Source: Amycolatopsis thailandensis (lineage in GTDB: Bacteria; Actinomycetota; Actinomycetes; Mycobacteriales; Pseudonocardiaceae). From it: 47,973 nucleotides of DNA. The stretch covers positions 1 through 47,973 of the forward strand of contig NZ_NMQT01000161.1 of the NCBI RefSeq assembly GCF_002234405.1. Direction: 5' to 3'. Numbering within the stretch: the stretch's first letter is position 1; each line of letters starts with the position of its first letter. The position numbers and the translations under genes are program-made. Positions 23,998 to 32,438 of the stretch are shown here, piece after piece. Under the pieces are notes generated by a model. That model was not told the DNA's origin. It searched no databases and saw only the letters and a list, made by a program, of their open reading frames with translations.

Positions 23998-25017
23998 TTA
24001 TCCAGCTTGAGGGGCGAGCATCGGGGCGACGTCGAGCTTGGCGGCGATCACGTTGGTCTGCAGCAGCAGATCCGGCACGCGCTGCAGGCGACGGGCGTCC
24101 AGGGTGGCCCCGAACGTCGGCAGCGTGAGCAGTGACGCGGTTTCGGCGTCGACCTTGGCGTACTTGACGATCATCGGCTCGATCTTGGAACGGTCGGCCG
24201 AATCGCGCACGGCCTTGGCCAGCGCGCGTTGGAACGCGGCGAGCGTCTTGGGGTTCTTGTCCACGAAGGACCCGAGCGCGCCGAAGCCCGCCAGGGGGAA
24301 GTCCGTGGTGGCGCCGGTGGCGATGTCGACGACCGGGGTGGCGCCGACGACCTTGGAGGCCTGGGTCAGGAACGGCTCGGGCAGGTATCCCGCGTCGACC
24401 TGGCCCGAAGAGAGCGCGGCGGCGATGTTCGGCAGCTGCATCGGCACCCACTGGACCTTGCTGGTGTCGACGCCGTGGTCCTTCATCACCGACACGGTGA
24501 GCAGGTGGGAAGCGGTGTTCTTGTCGGTGATCGCGATCTTCTTGCCCGCGAGGTCGTTGATCGTCTTGACCGACGAGGTCGGCACCGTGACGACCGCGTT
24601 GCTCTTCGGGCTGGCCGACACGGAGTCGGCGACGAGCCGGATGTCGGCCGCGCCCTTGGCCTTCGCGACGAAGAACGGCATGTAGGTGGAGAAGGCGATG
24701 TCGACCTCGCCACCGATCATCTTGGTCATCGATTGCTGACCGCTGGGGGCGTCGACCGCTTCGACCTCGAGACCTTCGGCCTTGAAGTAGCCGCCTTCCT
24801 GCGCGAGCCGCAGCGGCGCGAGGTCGACGACGGGCAGCAGGGCCACCTTGATCTTCGGCTTCTCCAGGGCACCGTCCCCACCGGACGCCTTGGACGTGTC
24901 TTCGCCGCCGAGAGCGCCACAGGCGCCCAATGTGGCCAGCATGAGCGCGCTCAGGGCGACGCCGACGGCAGTCCGTCCTCTACGTGCACCACTCCTGCTC
25001 ATGGTGTTTCGAAACAA
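23998..25017 (-). CDS. NitT/TauT-type substrate-binding lipoprotein 1
   Basis: A 339-residue lipoprotein with lipobox ATLGAC (Cys33). The mature protein has the NMT1/SsuA-like binding fold: VVDLAPLRLAQEGGYFKAEGL (first lobe), GGEVDIAFSTYMPFF, and a C-terminal DARRLQRVPDLLLQ. It is close to the next gene upstream (25251-26279) over its whole length, so the two arose by duplication. It should capture the substrate of the permeases that follow. TTG at 25015-25017 is preferred because GAGGAG lies 6 bases before it; ATG 25002 has no binding site. It has its own promoter at 25098-25126. Confidence 0.9.
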   Translation of the reverse strand: MFRNTMSRSGARRGRTAVGVALSALMLATLGACGALGGEDTSKASGGDGALEKPKIKVALLPVVDLAPLRLAQEGGYFKAEGLEVEAVDAPSGQQSMTKMIGGEVDIAFSTYMPFFVAKAKGAADIRLVADSVSASPKSNAVVTVPTSSVKTINDLAGKKIAITDKNTASHLLTVSVMKDHGVDTSKVQWVPMQLPNIAAALSSGQVDAGYLPEPFLTQASKVVGATPVVDIATGATTDFPLAGFGALGSFVDKNPKTLAAFQRALAKAVRDSADRSKIEPMIVKYAKVDAETASLLTLPTFGATLDARRLQRVPDLLLQTNVIAAKLDVAPMLAPQAG

Positions 25018-25097
25018 AGCCAGCTCCTCGGAAACAATGAATCACCGTTTGGGTTTTTTCATCCGTGTCGTGGCTTCATTTCGCCAGGCACGCGGTC

Positions 25098-25126
25098 ACC
25101 TTAGAGATTTGCCCACCTGCTCACAA
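25098..25126 (-). promoter_or_regulatory. Vegetative-type promoter of binding-protein gene 1
   Basis: Read on the reverse strand: TTGTGA, 17 bases, TAAGGT. It ends about 80 bases upstream of the TTG start at 25017. The CACCCATTGTGAGC block around the -35 is identical to that of the promoter at 26366-26394. Confidence 0.6.
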
Positions 25127-25138
25127 TGGGTGTCGTGA

Positions 25139-25184
25139 GCGGGTGATCATTTTAGGCCATTCGCCCGATCACTTGATCACCCGC
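25139..25184. promoter_or_regulatory. Inverted repeat upstream of binding-protein promoter 1
   Basis: Arms GCGGGTGATCA (25139-25149) and complement (25174-25184) with a 24-base spacer. It lies between the stop of binding-protein gene 2 and promoter 1. It could be an operator or a weak terminator for gene 2. Confidence 0.5.
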
Positions 25185-25250
25185 TTGGACAACATCACTT
25201 TCAGTGACCGAATTCCGGATTAGTCGGCTATTCGGAGTAACCGCGCGTCA

Positions 25251-26279
25251 TCAACTCGTGGCCTGGGCCGCGATCATCGGGGCGACGTCGATCTTGGTCG
25301 GGATGGCGCCCATCTGCAGGAGCAGGTCCGGGACCCGCTGGATGCGGCGGGGGTCCAAGGTGGACTGGAAGGTCAGCAGCGTGGTCAGCGCGGCGGTGTC
25401 CTGGTCGATCTTGGCGTACTTGACCAGCAGCGGCTCGATCTTGGAGCGGTCGGCCGCGTCGCGGGTGGCCTTCTGCATGGCGCGCTGGAAGGCGGCCACG
25501 GTCTTCGGGTTCTCCGAGACGAACTTGCCGAGCGAGCCGTAGCCCGCGGTGGGGAAGTCCTGGGTGGCGCCGGTGGCGGTGTCCACGACCGGGACGGTGC
25601 CCGCCTGCTTGGCGGTCTGCGTGATGAACGGCTCGGTCAGGAAGCCGGCGTCGATGTCGCCGTTCTTGAGCGCGGCCCCGACGTTCGGCAGCTGGATCGG
25701 CACCCACGTGACCTTGCTGGCGTCGACGCCGTGGTCCTTCATGACCGACTTGGACAGCGTGTCGGACACGGTGTTCGGCGCGGTGATGCCGATCTTCTTG
25801 CCCGCCAGGTCGCTGACGCTCTTCACCGACGACGACGGCAGCGTGACCAGCATCGTGCTCTTCGGGCCCGCCGAGGAGGCGTCCGCGACCAGCTTGATGT
25901 CGGCGGTGTTCTTGCTCATCGCGATGAAGAACGGCGTGTAGCTCGCGTAGGCGATGTCGACCTCGCCGCTGATCATCTTGGTCAGGGAGATCTGGCCGGT
26001 GCCGGCTTCGATCGCCTCGACGTCGAGGCCTTCGTTCTTGAAGTAGCCGCCGTCCTGGGCGAGGCGCAGGGGCGCGAGGTCGATGGTCGACATCACGGCG
26101 ACCTTGATCTTCGACTTCTCGAGGTTGCCCGAGCCACCGGAGGAGGACGAATCGTCACCGCCGAGGAGGCCGCAGCCGCTGACCGATACCGATACGACGG
26201 CCGCCATCGCGAAGGCGAGGGCTCCGCGCCGGCCCCGGCTGGCGCTCAAGGCCTTCTTCGAGCTTGCAGAGCCAAGCAA
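25251..26279 (-). CDS. NitT/TauT-type substrate-binding lipoprotein 2
   Basis: A 342-residue lipoprotein with lipobox VSVSGC (Cys36) and a Ser/Gly linker after it. Its binding-fold blocks (TIDLAPLRLAQDGGYFKNEGL, SGEVDIAYASYTPFF, DPRRIQRVPDLLLQ) parallel those of the protein at 23998. The duplicates differ mainly in the ligand-facing loops, so they may bind different but related ligands. TTG 26277-26279 has AGGAG spaced 6 bases before it. It is the gene nearest the conservon and diverges from cvnA across 619 bases. Confidence 0.9.
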   Translation of the reverse strand: MLGSASSKKALSASRGRRGALAFAMAAVVSVSVSGCGLLGGDDSSSSGGSGNLEKSKIKVAVMSTIDLAPLRLAQDGGYFKNEGLDVEAIEAGTGQISLTKMISGEVDIAYASYTPFFIAMSKNTADIKLVADASSAGPKSTMLVTLPSSSVKSVSDLAGKKIGITAPNTVSDTLSKSVMKDHGVDASKVTWVPIQLPNVGAALKNGDIDAGFLTEPFITQTAKQAGTVPVVDTATGATQDFPTAGYGSLGKFVSENPKTVAAFQRAMQKATRDAADRSKIEPLLVKYAKIDQDTAALTTLLTFQSTLDPRRIQRVPDLLLQMGAIPTKIDVAPMIAAQATS

Positions 26280-26338
26280 GTGATGCTCCTGATCAAGCGA
26301 GGGACACGTGATGACGTGGCCAGATGTGGAATTCGGAA

Positions 26339-26359
26339 GTGACTCTTTGTCGGAGTCAC
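26339..26359 (-). promoter_or_regulatory. Operator-like inverted repeat at start of binding-protein 2 transcript
   Basis: GTGACTC (26339-26345), 7 bases, GAGTCAC (26353-26359). It begins 6 bases past the -10 box of the promoter at 26366-26394, so it straddles the expected transcription start. Confidence 0.55.
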
Positions 26360-26365
26360 GGGCTC

Positions 26366-26394
26366 ACTGTAGAGAACGGACAACGCGCTCACAA
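26366..26394 (-). promoter_or_regulatory. Vegetative-type promoter of binding-protein gene 2
   Basis: Read on the reverse strand: TTGTGA (26389-26394), 17 bases, TACAGT (26366-26371). The spacing is ideal, and the -35 block is shared with the promoter at 25098-25126. Confidence 0.65.
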
Positions 26395-26626
26395 TGGGTG
26401 GTCATCCCATGATCCCAAGTGGTAACAATCACCCGAACAGGCTGTTTGTCAGAAGTGAACACAACTCGGCGTGTTCGTGCCGGGGACTTGTTGACGATTG
26501 AGCGCGGACAGGTCAAGACCCGTCCGGTGTCTTCTTGGAGGTCTTGTCCAAAGGGTTACATCTGGGGCTACCGTTCGCTACCCTCATGCACCGGTAGTGA
26601 GGTGTGGACCACTGATGTAGTGAAAG

Positions 26627-26681
26627 AGAGTGCCTTGGATGGCCGAACGCTCTGGACCTTTCCCGAGGTGCAAGGCACTCT
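26627..26681. promoter_or_regulatory. Stem-loop in cvnA leader region
   Basis: The 11-base arms AGAGTGCCTTG (26627-26637) and complement (26671-26681) are perfect, with a 33-base loop. It could be part of the cvnA leader RNA or a protein site. Confidence 0.45.
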
Positions 26682-26871
26682 GTGTTGAACAAGAACCCGG
26701 TGTTGAACACTTCGGACACGTCCGTGCTTCACTGGTGCGCGCTCGCGCACTGGCGGGTTAGGCCGAACAGACCAATGACGCCAGGCGGGAATTCGGCCAA
26801 GTGCACTTGAGAGACTGCGTCAAAGACGACTTCCTCATTCGTCAGAGTGAGCACTCGCGTCATGCGTCCCC

Positions 26872-26885
26872 CTGCCGGCCGGCAG
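26872..26885. promoter_or_regulatory. Perfect palindrome at the cvnA ribosome binding site
   Basis: CTGCCGGCCGGCAG overlaps the first two bases of the AGGAG at 26884-26888. It could be a protein operator or a small structure that limits translation of cvnA. Confidence 0.5.
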
Positions 26886-26898
26886 GAGCGTGCGGGTA

Positions 26899-29800
26899 GT
26901 GGTCTCCGACAACCGACCCAGACAGCAGCAGTACGGCATGTCCAAAATGGGCTTTCCCGGCCCGGATGAAGATGATGGTGGTGCGGCGGTGCCGAACGAA
27001 GACACCGCGGGGGTGGGAGGGACCCCTGCGCGGGAAACCGGAGACGGTCCTGGGGGGAAGGCAGGGTCGTTCCTCGGCCTGCGTAACTGGCGTCTGCGAT
27101 CCAAGCTCGCGGCCGTCCTGATCATCCCGACGCTGACCGCGCTCGCGCTCGGCACGCTGCGCGTGATCGACGACAGCAGCGAGGCGGCCCGGTTCCAGGA
27201 CACGGCCGATCAGGTCGCGTTCGCCGACAAGATCACCCTCGTGGTGCACGAGCTGCAGAGCGAACGCGCGCTCGCCGTCGCCCGCATCTCCTCCGGTGAC
27301 CCGTCGCGGCAGACCGGTCTCGACGCGCAGATCGCCAAGGTCGATCGCGCCGTCGACGACCTGCGGGCTTCGGCGAACCAGATCAACCCGGACGACCAGG
27401 ACACGAGGGACCGCTACTCGCGTGGTCTGCAGCGGCTCGACGCGCTGCGCCCGCTGCGCGGCGCGATGAACACCTCGCTGCTGGGCGACACCCCGGTCCT
27501 GATCGCCTACTCCGGCATCCTCGACTCGCTGGTCCAGCTCGGCCGCGAGGTGACCACCGCGGTGGCCAACCGCGACGTGCTCCGGCTCGGCGTCACCGTG
27601 CAGGCCATCAGTGAGAGCAAGGAGTTCATCGCCCGCGGTGACGCGGCGCTGCTGATCGCCTCCTTCCGCTCCTCGTTCCCCGGCGACCTGTTCGACCAGG
27701 CCCGTTCGGCGGTCGCGAGCGGCGACGCCTCGACGGCGGCCTTCATCGCCAACGCCAGCCCCGAACAGCGGCAGCTCTACTCGGACACCTTCTCGGGCCC
27801 CGAGGTCGACGACCGCCGCCGGATCACCACGATGGCGTTCTCCCTGCAGCAGCAGAACCAGACGCCGTCGATCGACAACGTCGCGCTCGGCAACGACAGC
27901 CGGGTCGCGCTGGACAAGCTGCGCGCGGTCGAGACGAACCTGCTCGGCCAGCTGCGGGCCCAGGCGGACGGCCTGGCCACCGACGCGATCAACTCGGCCT
28001 GGATCGGCGGCGCGATCGTGCTGCTGGCCCTGCTCGCGGCGCTGTTCCTGATGCTCGTCATCGCCCGCCTGATGCTGCGCCCGCTGCGGGTGCTGCGGAA
28101 GACGGCGCTCGACGTCGCCTACACACGACTGCCGGAAACCGTGCAAGCCATCTTGGACGACCCGGACCCGGTCAACGCCTCGAAGCGGTCGGTCGAGCCG
28201 GTTCCCGTCACTTCGCGTGACGAGATCGGTGAAGTCGCGCGTTCCTTCGACGTCGTCCACGAACAGGCCGTCAAGATGGCCGCCGAACAGGCCCTCCTGC
28301 GCGAGAACGTCAACGGCATCTTCGTGAACCTGTCCCGCCGGTCGCAGCGGCTGGTGGAACGCCAGCTGGGCGTCATCGACCGGCTGGAGGCCGACGAGCA
28401 GGACCCGGACCACTTGGCCAGCCTGTTCGAGCTCGACCACCTCGCCACGCGGCTGCGCCGCAACGGTGAAAGCCTCCTGGTGCTCTCGGGCGCCGGTCTC
28501 GCGAAGTCGGTGCCCAAGCCGGTGCCCGCCGCCGACGTCATCGGCGCCGCGGTCTCGGAGATCGAGCAGTACGCCCGGATCGAGATCGGGATCGTCCCCG
28601 AGGTCGCCGTCCAGGGCCTGACGATCCACGACCTCGTGCACGTGCTCGCGGAACTGCTGGACAACGCCACCTACTTCTCCGAGCCGGAGACGAAGGTGAC
28701 CGTCCGCGCGGTGATCACCCGCAAGAAGGCGCTCGCCATCCAGGTCACCGACCACGGTGTCGGCATGACCGACGAGCGCCTCGCCGAGGTCAACCAGCGT
28801 CTGGCCGACCCGCCGGACCTGGACGTCTCGGTGACCCGGCGGATGGGCCTGTACGTGGTCGCGCGCCTGGCGCGCCGCCACGGCATCGAGGTCCGGCTCC
28901 GGGAGAACGAGGACATCGAGGGCGGCGTGATCGCGCGGGTCGTCGTGCCCGCCGAGCTGCTCACGCAGATGCGGCCCGGCGTGCGGAACACCCCGCCCCC
29001 GCCGAACCGCTCGGAAACGTCGATGCCTTCGATGCCGTCGGTGTCCGAGATGTCGAGTTCGCTGCCGAGCGTCCCCGCCTCCGACCGCGGCCTGGAGATG
29101 ACCCCGCCGCCGCCGTCGAAGCCCCCGGCGCCGCAGCCGGTCGCGCAGCAAGGCGGACTCGTCCCGCTCGACCAGCCGATCAGCCTCGACGACCTGGTCG
29201 CGGGCAAGAACGCGGCGGGGCCGTTCCTCAGCCCCGCGGCCCCCGCCGAGGAGTCCCCGGCGTGGCCGACGGCGGACGACCTCCCGTCGTCGAACGGCGA
29301 CGGTGCCTCCAGCGGCACGGACACCCAGTTCGCACCGCTCGTGCTGCCGAAGCGGGAGCCGAAGTACGTCCCGGTGACCCCGCCCGAGCCGCCTCGGCGG
29401 TCCGAGGAGCCTTCGGACGCCGGCAAGTCGGCGCTCGAGGACGACGTGCCCACGCGGCGGCTGCCGATCTACCAGTCGGTGCTCTCGCGCTGGTTCAGCG
29501 AAGGTGACGAGGCCGGGAGCGACACCCCGACCACCTACACCGAGCCGGTCGGGTCCGACGTGCCCGAGCAGGCCCGCAACGGTGGCGACGAAGCAGCGGA
29601 ACCCGCCGTCGAGGACGGGCCCGAAGAGGCATTGCCCACTCGGACCCCGCAGAGTGTTCCGCCGGAGACGGTGCTCCAGGACAATGGCTGGCGCAGCGCG
29701 TCGGACGACGGCTGGCAGGCGGCGCAGGTCCTGTACGAAGATCGGAACGACGAGATCACCCCGGCGGGCCTGCCCAAACGGGTGCCGAACCAGTACCTCG

Positions 29801-30054
29801 TCCCCGGTTCGATCGGCGGGAACGAGCCGAAGAAGGAAGACTCGTTCGCCGACAAGACTTCCGGAATGCCGGGTACGGGTGCGATCGCCCGCTCGGCGAC
29901 GGCGGCCCGCAGCCGGATGGCAAGCTTCCAGCAGGGTTACAAGTCGGGACGGCACGCGTTGAAGGACCGCCCGCTCGATGCGCTGGATGACAACGGCGTT
30001 CCGGTGACTGGCAGGGGTGCGGATTCCCCTGCCGATGACAGCAGTAAGGAGTGA
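26899..30054 (+). CDS. cvnA: Conservon sensor histidine kinase CvnA with NIT-type sensor domain
   Basis: A 1051-residue membrane kinase, first gene of a conservon. After about 55 disordered residues, a membrane helix (about 65-85) leads to an extracytoplasmic helical NIT-type sensor, then a second helix near 375-397 (GGAIVLLALLAALFLMLVIA). The FELDHLATRLRRN block and the N-box ELLDNATYFSEP mark the kinase core, and MGLYVVARLA its end. A 350-residue Pro/Ser-rich tail carries LPIYQSVLSRWF and RMASFQQGYKSGRHA, both shared with the kinase at 15593. GTG 26899 is chosen because AGGAG (26884-26888) is too close to GTG 26890; ATG 26938 lacks a binding site. CvnA is thought to control the CvnB-C-D membrane complex. 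Confidence 0.9.
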   Translation: MVSDNRPRQQQYGMSKMGFPGPDEDDGGAAVPNEDTAGVGGTPARETGDGPGGKAGSFLGLRNWRLRSKLAAVLIIPTLTALALGTLRVIDDSSEAARFQDTADQVAFADKITLVVHELQSERALAVARISSGDPSRQTGLDAQIAKVDRAVDDLRASANQINPDDQDTRDRYSRGLQRLDALRPLRGAMNTSLLGDTPVLIAYSGILDSLVQLGREVTTAVANRDVLRLGVTVQAISESKEFIARGDAALLIASFRSSFPGDLFDQARSAVASGDASTAAFIANASPEQRQLYSDTFSGPEVDDRRRITTMAFSLQQQNQTPSIDNVALGNDSRVALDKLRAVETNLLGQLRAQADGLATDAINSAWIGGAIVLLALLAALFLMLVIARLMLRPLRVLRKTALDVAYTRLPETVQAILDDPDPVNASKRSVEPVPVTSRDEIGEVARSFDVVHEQAVKMAAEQALLRENVNGIFVNLSRRSQRLVERQLGVIDRLEADEQDPDHLASLFELDHLATRLRRNGESLLVLSGAGLAKSVPKPVPAADVIGAAVSEIEQYARIEIGIVPEVAVQGLTIHDLVHVLAELLDNATYFSEPETKVTVRAVITRKKALAIQVTDHGVGMTDERLAEVNQRLADPPDLDVSVTRRMGLYVVARLARRHGIEVRLRENEDIEGGVIARVVVPAELLTQMRPGVRNTPPPPNRSETSMPSMPSVSEMSSSLPSVPASDRGLEMTPPPPSKPPAPQPVAQQGGLVPLDQPISLDDLVAGKNAAGPFLSPAAPAEESPAWPTADDLPSSNGDGASSGTDTQFAPLVLPKREPKYVPVTPPEPPRRSEEPSDAGKSALEDDVPTRRLPIYQSVLSRWFSEGDEAGSDTPTTYTEPVGSDVPEQARNGGDEAAEPAVEDGPEEALPTRTPQSVPPETVLQDNGWRSASDDGWQAAQVLYEDRNDEITPAGLPKRVPNQYLVPGSIGGNEPKKEDSFADKTSGMPGTGAIARSATAARSRMASFQQGYKSGRHALKDRPLDALDDNGVPVTGRGADSPADDSSKE

Positions 30055-30056
30055 CA

Positions 30057-30533
30057 GTGACACGGGCGGGTGCGATGCAGCCGGGTGGTCCGGCGCAGCC
30101 TGGCGGCCAGGCGCAGGGTAAAGGACACACGAGCAGCTTTGCCTGGCTGATCACGGATTTCGTGCACCGGGTCCCGGGCGCGGCGCATGCCGTGGTGGTG
30201 TCGGCGGACGGTTTGCTGCTGGCCTCCTCGAAGGGGCTTCCCAAGGACAGGGCCGATCAGCTGGCCGCGGTCGCGTCGGGGCTCACCAGCCTCGCGCGCG
30301 GTGCGGCGAAGGTGTTCGAAGGCGGCACGGTCGCGCAGACGGTGGTCGAGATGGCTAATGGCTTCCTCTTCCTGATGTCGGTGTCCGACGGTTCCTGCCT
30401 GGCGGTCCTGGGGTCGCCGGAGAGTGACATCGGCCTGGTCGTCTACGAGATGACCTTGCTGGTGGAACGGGTGGGGCAACAGCTGACACCGGAGATGCGC
30501 GCGCAGCTGCAGGGCGCGTCGGTCCGCCGCTGA
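30057..30533 (+). CDS. cvnB: Roadblock/LC7 domain protein CvnB
   Basis: A 158-residue roadblock/LC7 protein. After a Gly/Pro/Gln-rich lead of about 23 residues, the domain covers about 26-145 (FAWLITDFVHRVPGAAHAVVVSADG ... GLVVYEMTLLVERVGQQL). Roadblock proteins pair with small GTPases, here CvnD. AAGGAG at 30046-30051 lies 5 bases before GTG 30057, which favours that start over GTG 30051. The gene follows cvnA without a gap. Confidence 0.92.
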   Translation: MTRAGAMQPGGPAQPGGQAQGKGHTSSFAWLITDFVHRVPGAAHAVVVSADGLLLASSKGLPKDRADQLAAVASGLTSLARGAAKVFEGGTVAQTVVEMANGFLFLMSVSDGSCLAVLGSPESDIGLVVYEMTLLVERVGQQLTPEMRAQLQGASVRR

Positions 30534-30558
30534 GCGACCGGGAACCGAGGAGATTGCC

Positions 30559-31344
30559 GTGGACGACGGGCGCTTGAGGGGCGATGGCCGGCTCGGTGAC
30601 GACTTCAACGGCGGGTGGTCGGAACGTGACGACGGCCGGGAGGACTGGACGTCCTTCCGGGACCGGGTCGACCGCGAATGGCGCTCGCGCCGGGCACAGG
30701 GGTCGGACAGCGACCCCGTGTCCCCGGACGAGGCCTCCCGCTGGCTGACCGATTCGAACGCGGGACAGGGACCCGCCGATTTCAGCGTCTCGGACTACCG
30801 GGAACGCCTCCTCGGCGGCCCCGGGGCGGAACTGTTCGGTGGTGGCAGTGGTCCGCTCTACGACTCCGGCGAGTTCGCCAGGTTCTCCTTCGACAAGGAG
30901 GAGGAACGAAGGGCGGCGGCAGCGGCCGCCGACCCGCTCGCCGCGGCACTGCCGCAGCAGGCGCAGAACGAGTACGTCGACGAGCAGTACACCACCGACG
31001 TCGAATCCTCCGGCCTGGTCCGGCCGTACTTCCGCACGCGGGGGCGGACCAAGCCGACGTACGACCTTGCCATCGAGGCGTTGATCTCGACCAGTGAACA
31101 GGGACGGGTGCTCGACCGGGTCCGCGTCCCCGAACACCGGTCGATCTGCGACCTTTGCCTGGACACCCGGTCCGTCGCCGAAGTCGCGGCGCTGTTGCGC
31201 CTGCCGCTCGGCGTGGTCCGGGTGCTGATCGGAGACGTGGCCGGCCTCGGTCTGGTCCTGGTGCACACCGCCAGCCAGAACGTGGGTGACCGGCCGAGTA
31301 TCGAGTTCATGGAGAGGGTGCTCAGTGGGCTTCGGAGAATTTGA
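30559..31344 (+). CDS. cvnC: DUF742 protein CvnC
   Basis: A 261-residue protein. The first 145 residues are acidic and disordered, with SDYRERLLGG and an Ala-rich helix. The C-terminal DUF742 domain starts at about VRPYFRTRGRTKPTYDLAIEALIST and contains HRSICDLCLDTRSVAEVAALLRLPLGVVRVLIGD, a winged-helix-like block. CvnC belongs to the conservon complex between roadblock and GTPase. GAGGAG precedes GTG 30559 by 6 bases. The N-terminal extension is longer than in the second copy at 32865. Confidence 0.92.
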   Translation: MDDGRLRGDGRLGDDFNGGWSERDDGREDWTSFRDRVDREWRSRRAQGSDSDPVSPDEASRWLTDSNAGQGPADFSVSDYRERLLGGPGAELFGGGSGPLYDSGEFARFSFDKEEERRAAAAAADPLAAALPQQAQNEYVDEQYTTDVESSGLVRPYFRTRGRTKPTYDLAIEALISTSEQGRVLDRVRVPEHRSICDLCLDTRSVAEVAALLRLPLGVVRVLIGDVAGLGLVLVHTASQNVGDRPSIEFMERVLSGLRRI

Positions 31345-31933
31345 CTCCGACGCGAATGCGCCGCAGGTGACCGGACCGACTTCGTCGGCCAAGATCGTGG
31401 TCGCTGGCGGATTCGGCTCGGGGAAGACCACGCTGGTCGGGGCGGTATCGGAGATCGATCCGCTGACCACCGAGGCCATGATGACCGAGGCCAGTACCGG
31501 CGTCGACGACAATTCGGCCACCCCGAACAAGTCGACGACGACCGTGGCCATGGACTTCGGCCGGATTTCGCTGGACTCGGACCTGGTGCTGTACGTGTTC
31601 GGTACGCCGGGCCAGCACCGGTTCTGGTTCATGTGGGACGACCTCGCGGTCGGCGCCATCGGCGCGGTCGTGCTGGTCGACACGCGGCGGCTCGCCGACG
31701 CGTTCCCGTCGATCGACTTCTTCGAGAACCGGAAGCTGCCGTACGTCGTGGCGATCAACTGCTTCGACCGGCTGCTGCACCACCAGATCGAGGACGTCCG
31801 GCACGCGCTGACGATCTCACCGTCCGTGCCGATCATGGCGTGTGACGCACGGGAGCGTGAGTCCGCCAAGCAGGTGTTGATCTCGGTCGTGCAGCACGCC
31901 ATCGCGCACGATTCGGCGTTGCGCGCGGGGTAG
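31325..31933 (+). CDS. cvnD: Conservon small GTPase CvnD
   Basis: A 202-residue ATP/GTP-binding protein of the prokaryotic MglA/Roco-like class found in conservons. G1 is GGFGSGKTT (28-36), G3 is FGTPGQHRF (92-100), and the base-specificity motif is NCFD (145-148) in place of NKxD. Gln in G3 (TPGQ) is retained, so hydrolysis is possible. GTG 31325 overlaps the end of cvnC by 20 bases and has GGAGAGGG upstream; this overlap is usual in conservons. It is the last gene before a gap with a tandem repeat that starts at its stop codon. Confidence 0.93.
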   Translation: MGFGEFDSDANAPQVTGPTSSAKIVVAGGFGSGKTTLVGAVSEIDPLTTEAMMTEASTGVDDNSATPNKSTTTVAMDFGRISLDSDLVLYVFGTPGQHRFWFMWDDLAVGAIGAVVLVDTRRLADAFPSIDFFENRKLPYVVAINCFDRLLHHQIEDVRHALTISPSVPIMACDARERESAKQVLISVVQHAIAHDSALRAG

Positions 31934-32015
31934 AGGCCGGACGAGAAAGAGTGCGCGCGGGGTAAAAAGACGACACAAGAGCGTGCGCGCGGGGTAAAAA
32001 ACAGACGAAAGCCCG
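31920..32015 (+). repeat. Three direct repeats with exact 32-base period at cvnD 3' end
   Basis: TGCGCGCGGGGTA occurs at 31920, 31952 and 31984, each copy 32 bases after the last, followed by purine-rich text (GAGAAAGAG, ACAAGAG, ACGAAAG). The first copy contains the last codons and TAG stop of cvnD, so this looks like a tandem duplication of the gene end. Confidence 0.8.
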
Positions 32016-32174
32016 GAGCGGATGCGGCCGTTGGAGTGAACTCGGCAGGCTTCACCCGCTTCGGGGATGGTGCCACCTGTCGGATCGAACGCGGGGCGAT
32101 CCCTTTCACGCGATCCGGTGCCGGTAGTGCCCGATCGGGTGGCCGAAACGTCGGTGACCTGCGTGGACGTCGAT

Positions 32175-32208
32175 TCACCCCTGGTCGCCCCAGGCCACCA
32201 AGGGGTGA
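32175..32208 (+). terminator. Possible terminator after cvnD
   Basis: TCACCCCTGGT (32175-32185) pairs with ACCAAGGGGTGA (32197-32208) with one bulge. The rest of the 505-base gap up to 32438 holds the tandem repeat at its left end and no recognisable gene. Confidence 0.45.
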
Positions 32209-32438
32209 CCCACGAATGCGTGGTTCGGCATGTGTCGACGCGGTGAGCGGCTGGACGTTCACGTTCGGTTAACACCCTCCGCCGGGTGGCGGGCTCGACA
32301 CGATCGGCGGGACGAATACGCTGGGTGGAGGCGTCTTCGTGCTCGGCGGTACCGGCGATCGGTGCTGGTCTGTGCTGGTCATCGGGAGACGCCCGGACCA
32401 CGCCGCCCAGGTGGTCTTGACGCAGCGAGGAGGGACTT

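Larger units (their letters stand above)
26280..26898. other. Divergent control region between binding-protein gene 2 and cvnA (619 bases)
   Basis: It holds a promoter reading left (26366-26394), an operator-like repeat (26339-26359), a stem at 26627-26681, a 16-base GTGCGCG/CGCGCAC hairpin near 26735-26750, and a palindrome at the cvnA ribosome binding site (26872-26885). The GC content is lower than in the flanking genes. An 89-codon open frame (26419-26688) lacks a binding site and is not accepted as a gene. Confidence 0.7.

Noticed and set aside
26419..26688. 89-codon forward frame in the cvnA upstream region
   Set aside because: No ribosome binding site and no recognisable features; it overlaps a stem-loop in the presumed leader.
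26860..30063. 1067-codon reverse frame opposite cvnA
   Set aside because: Antisense of a clear kinase gene; long open frames are common in all phases at this GC content.
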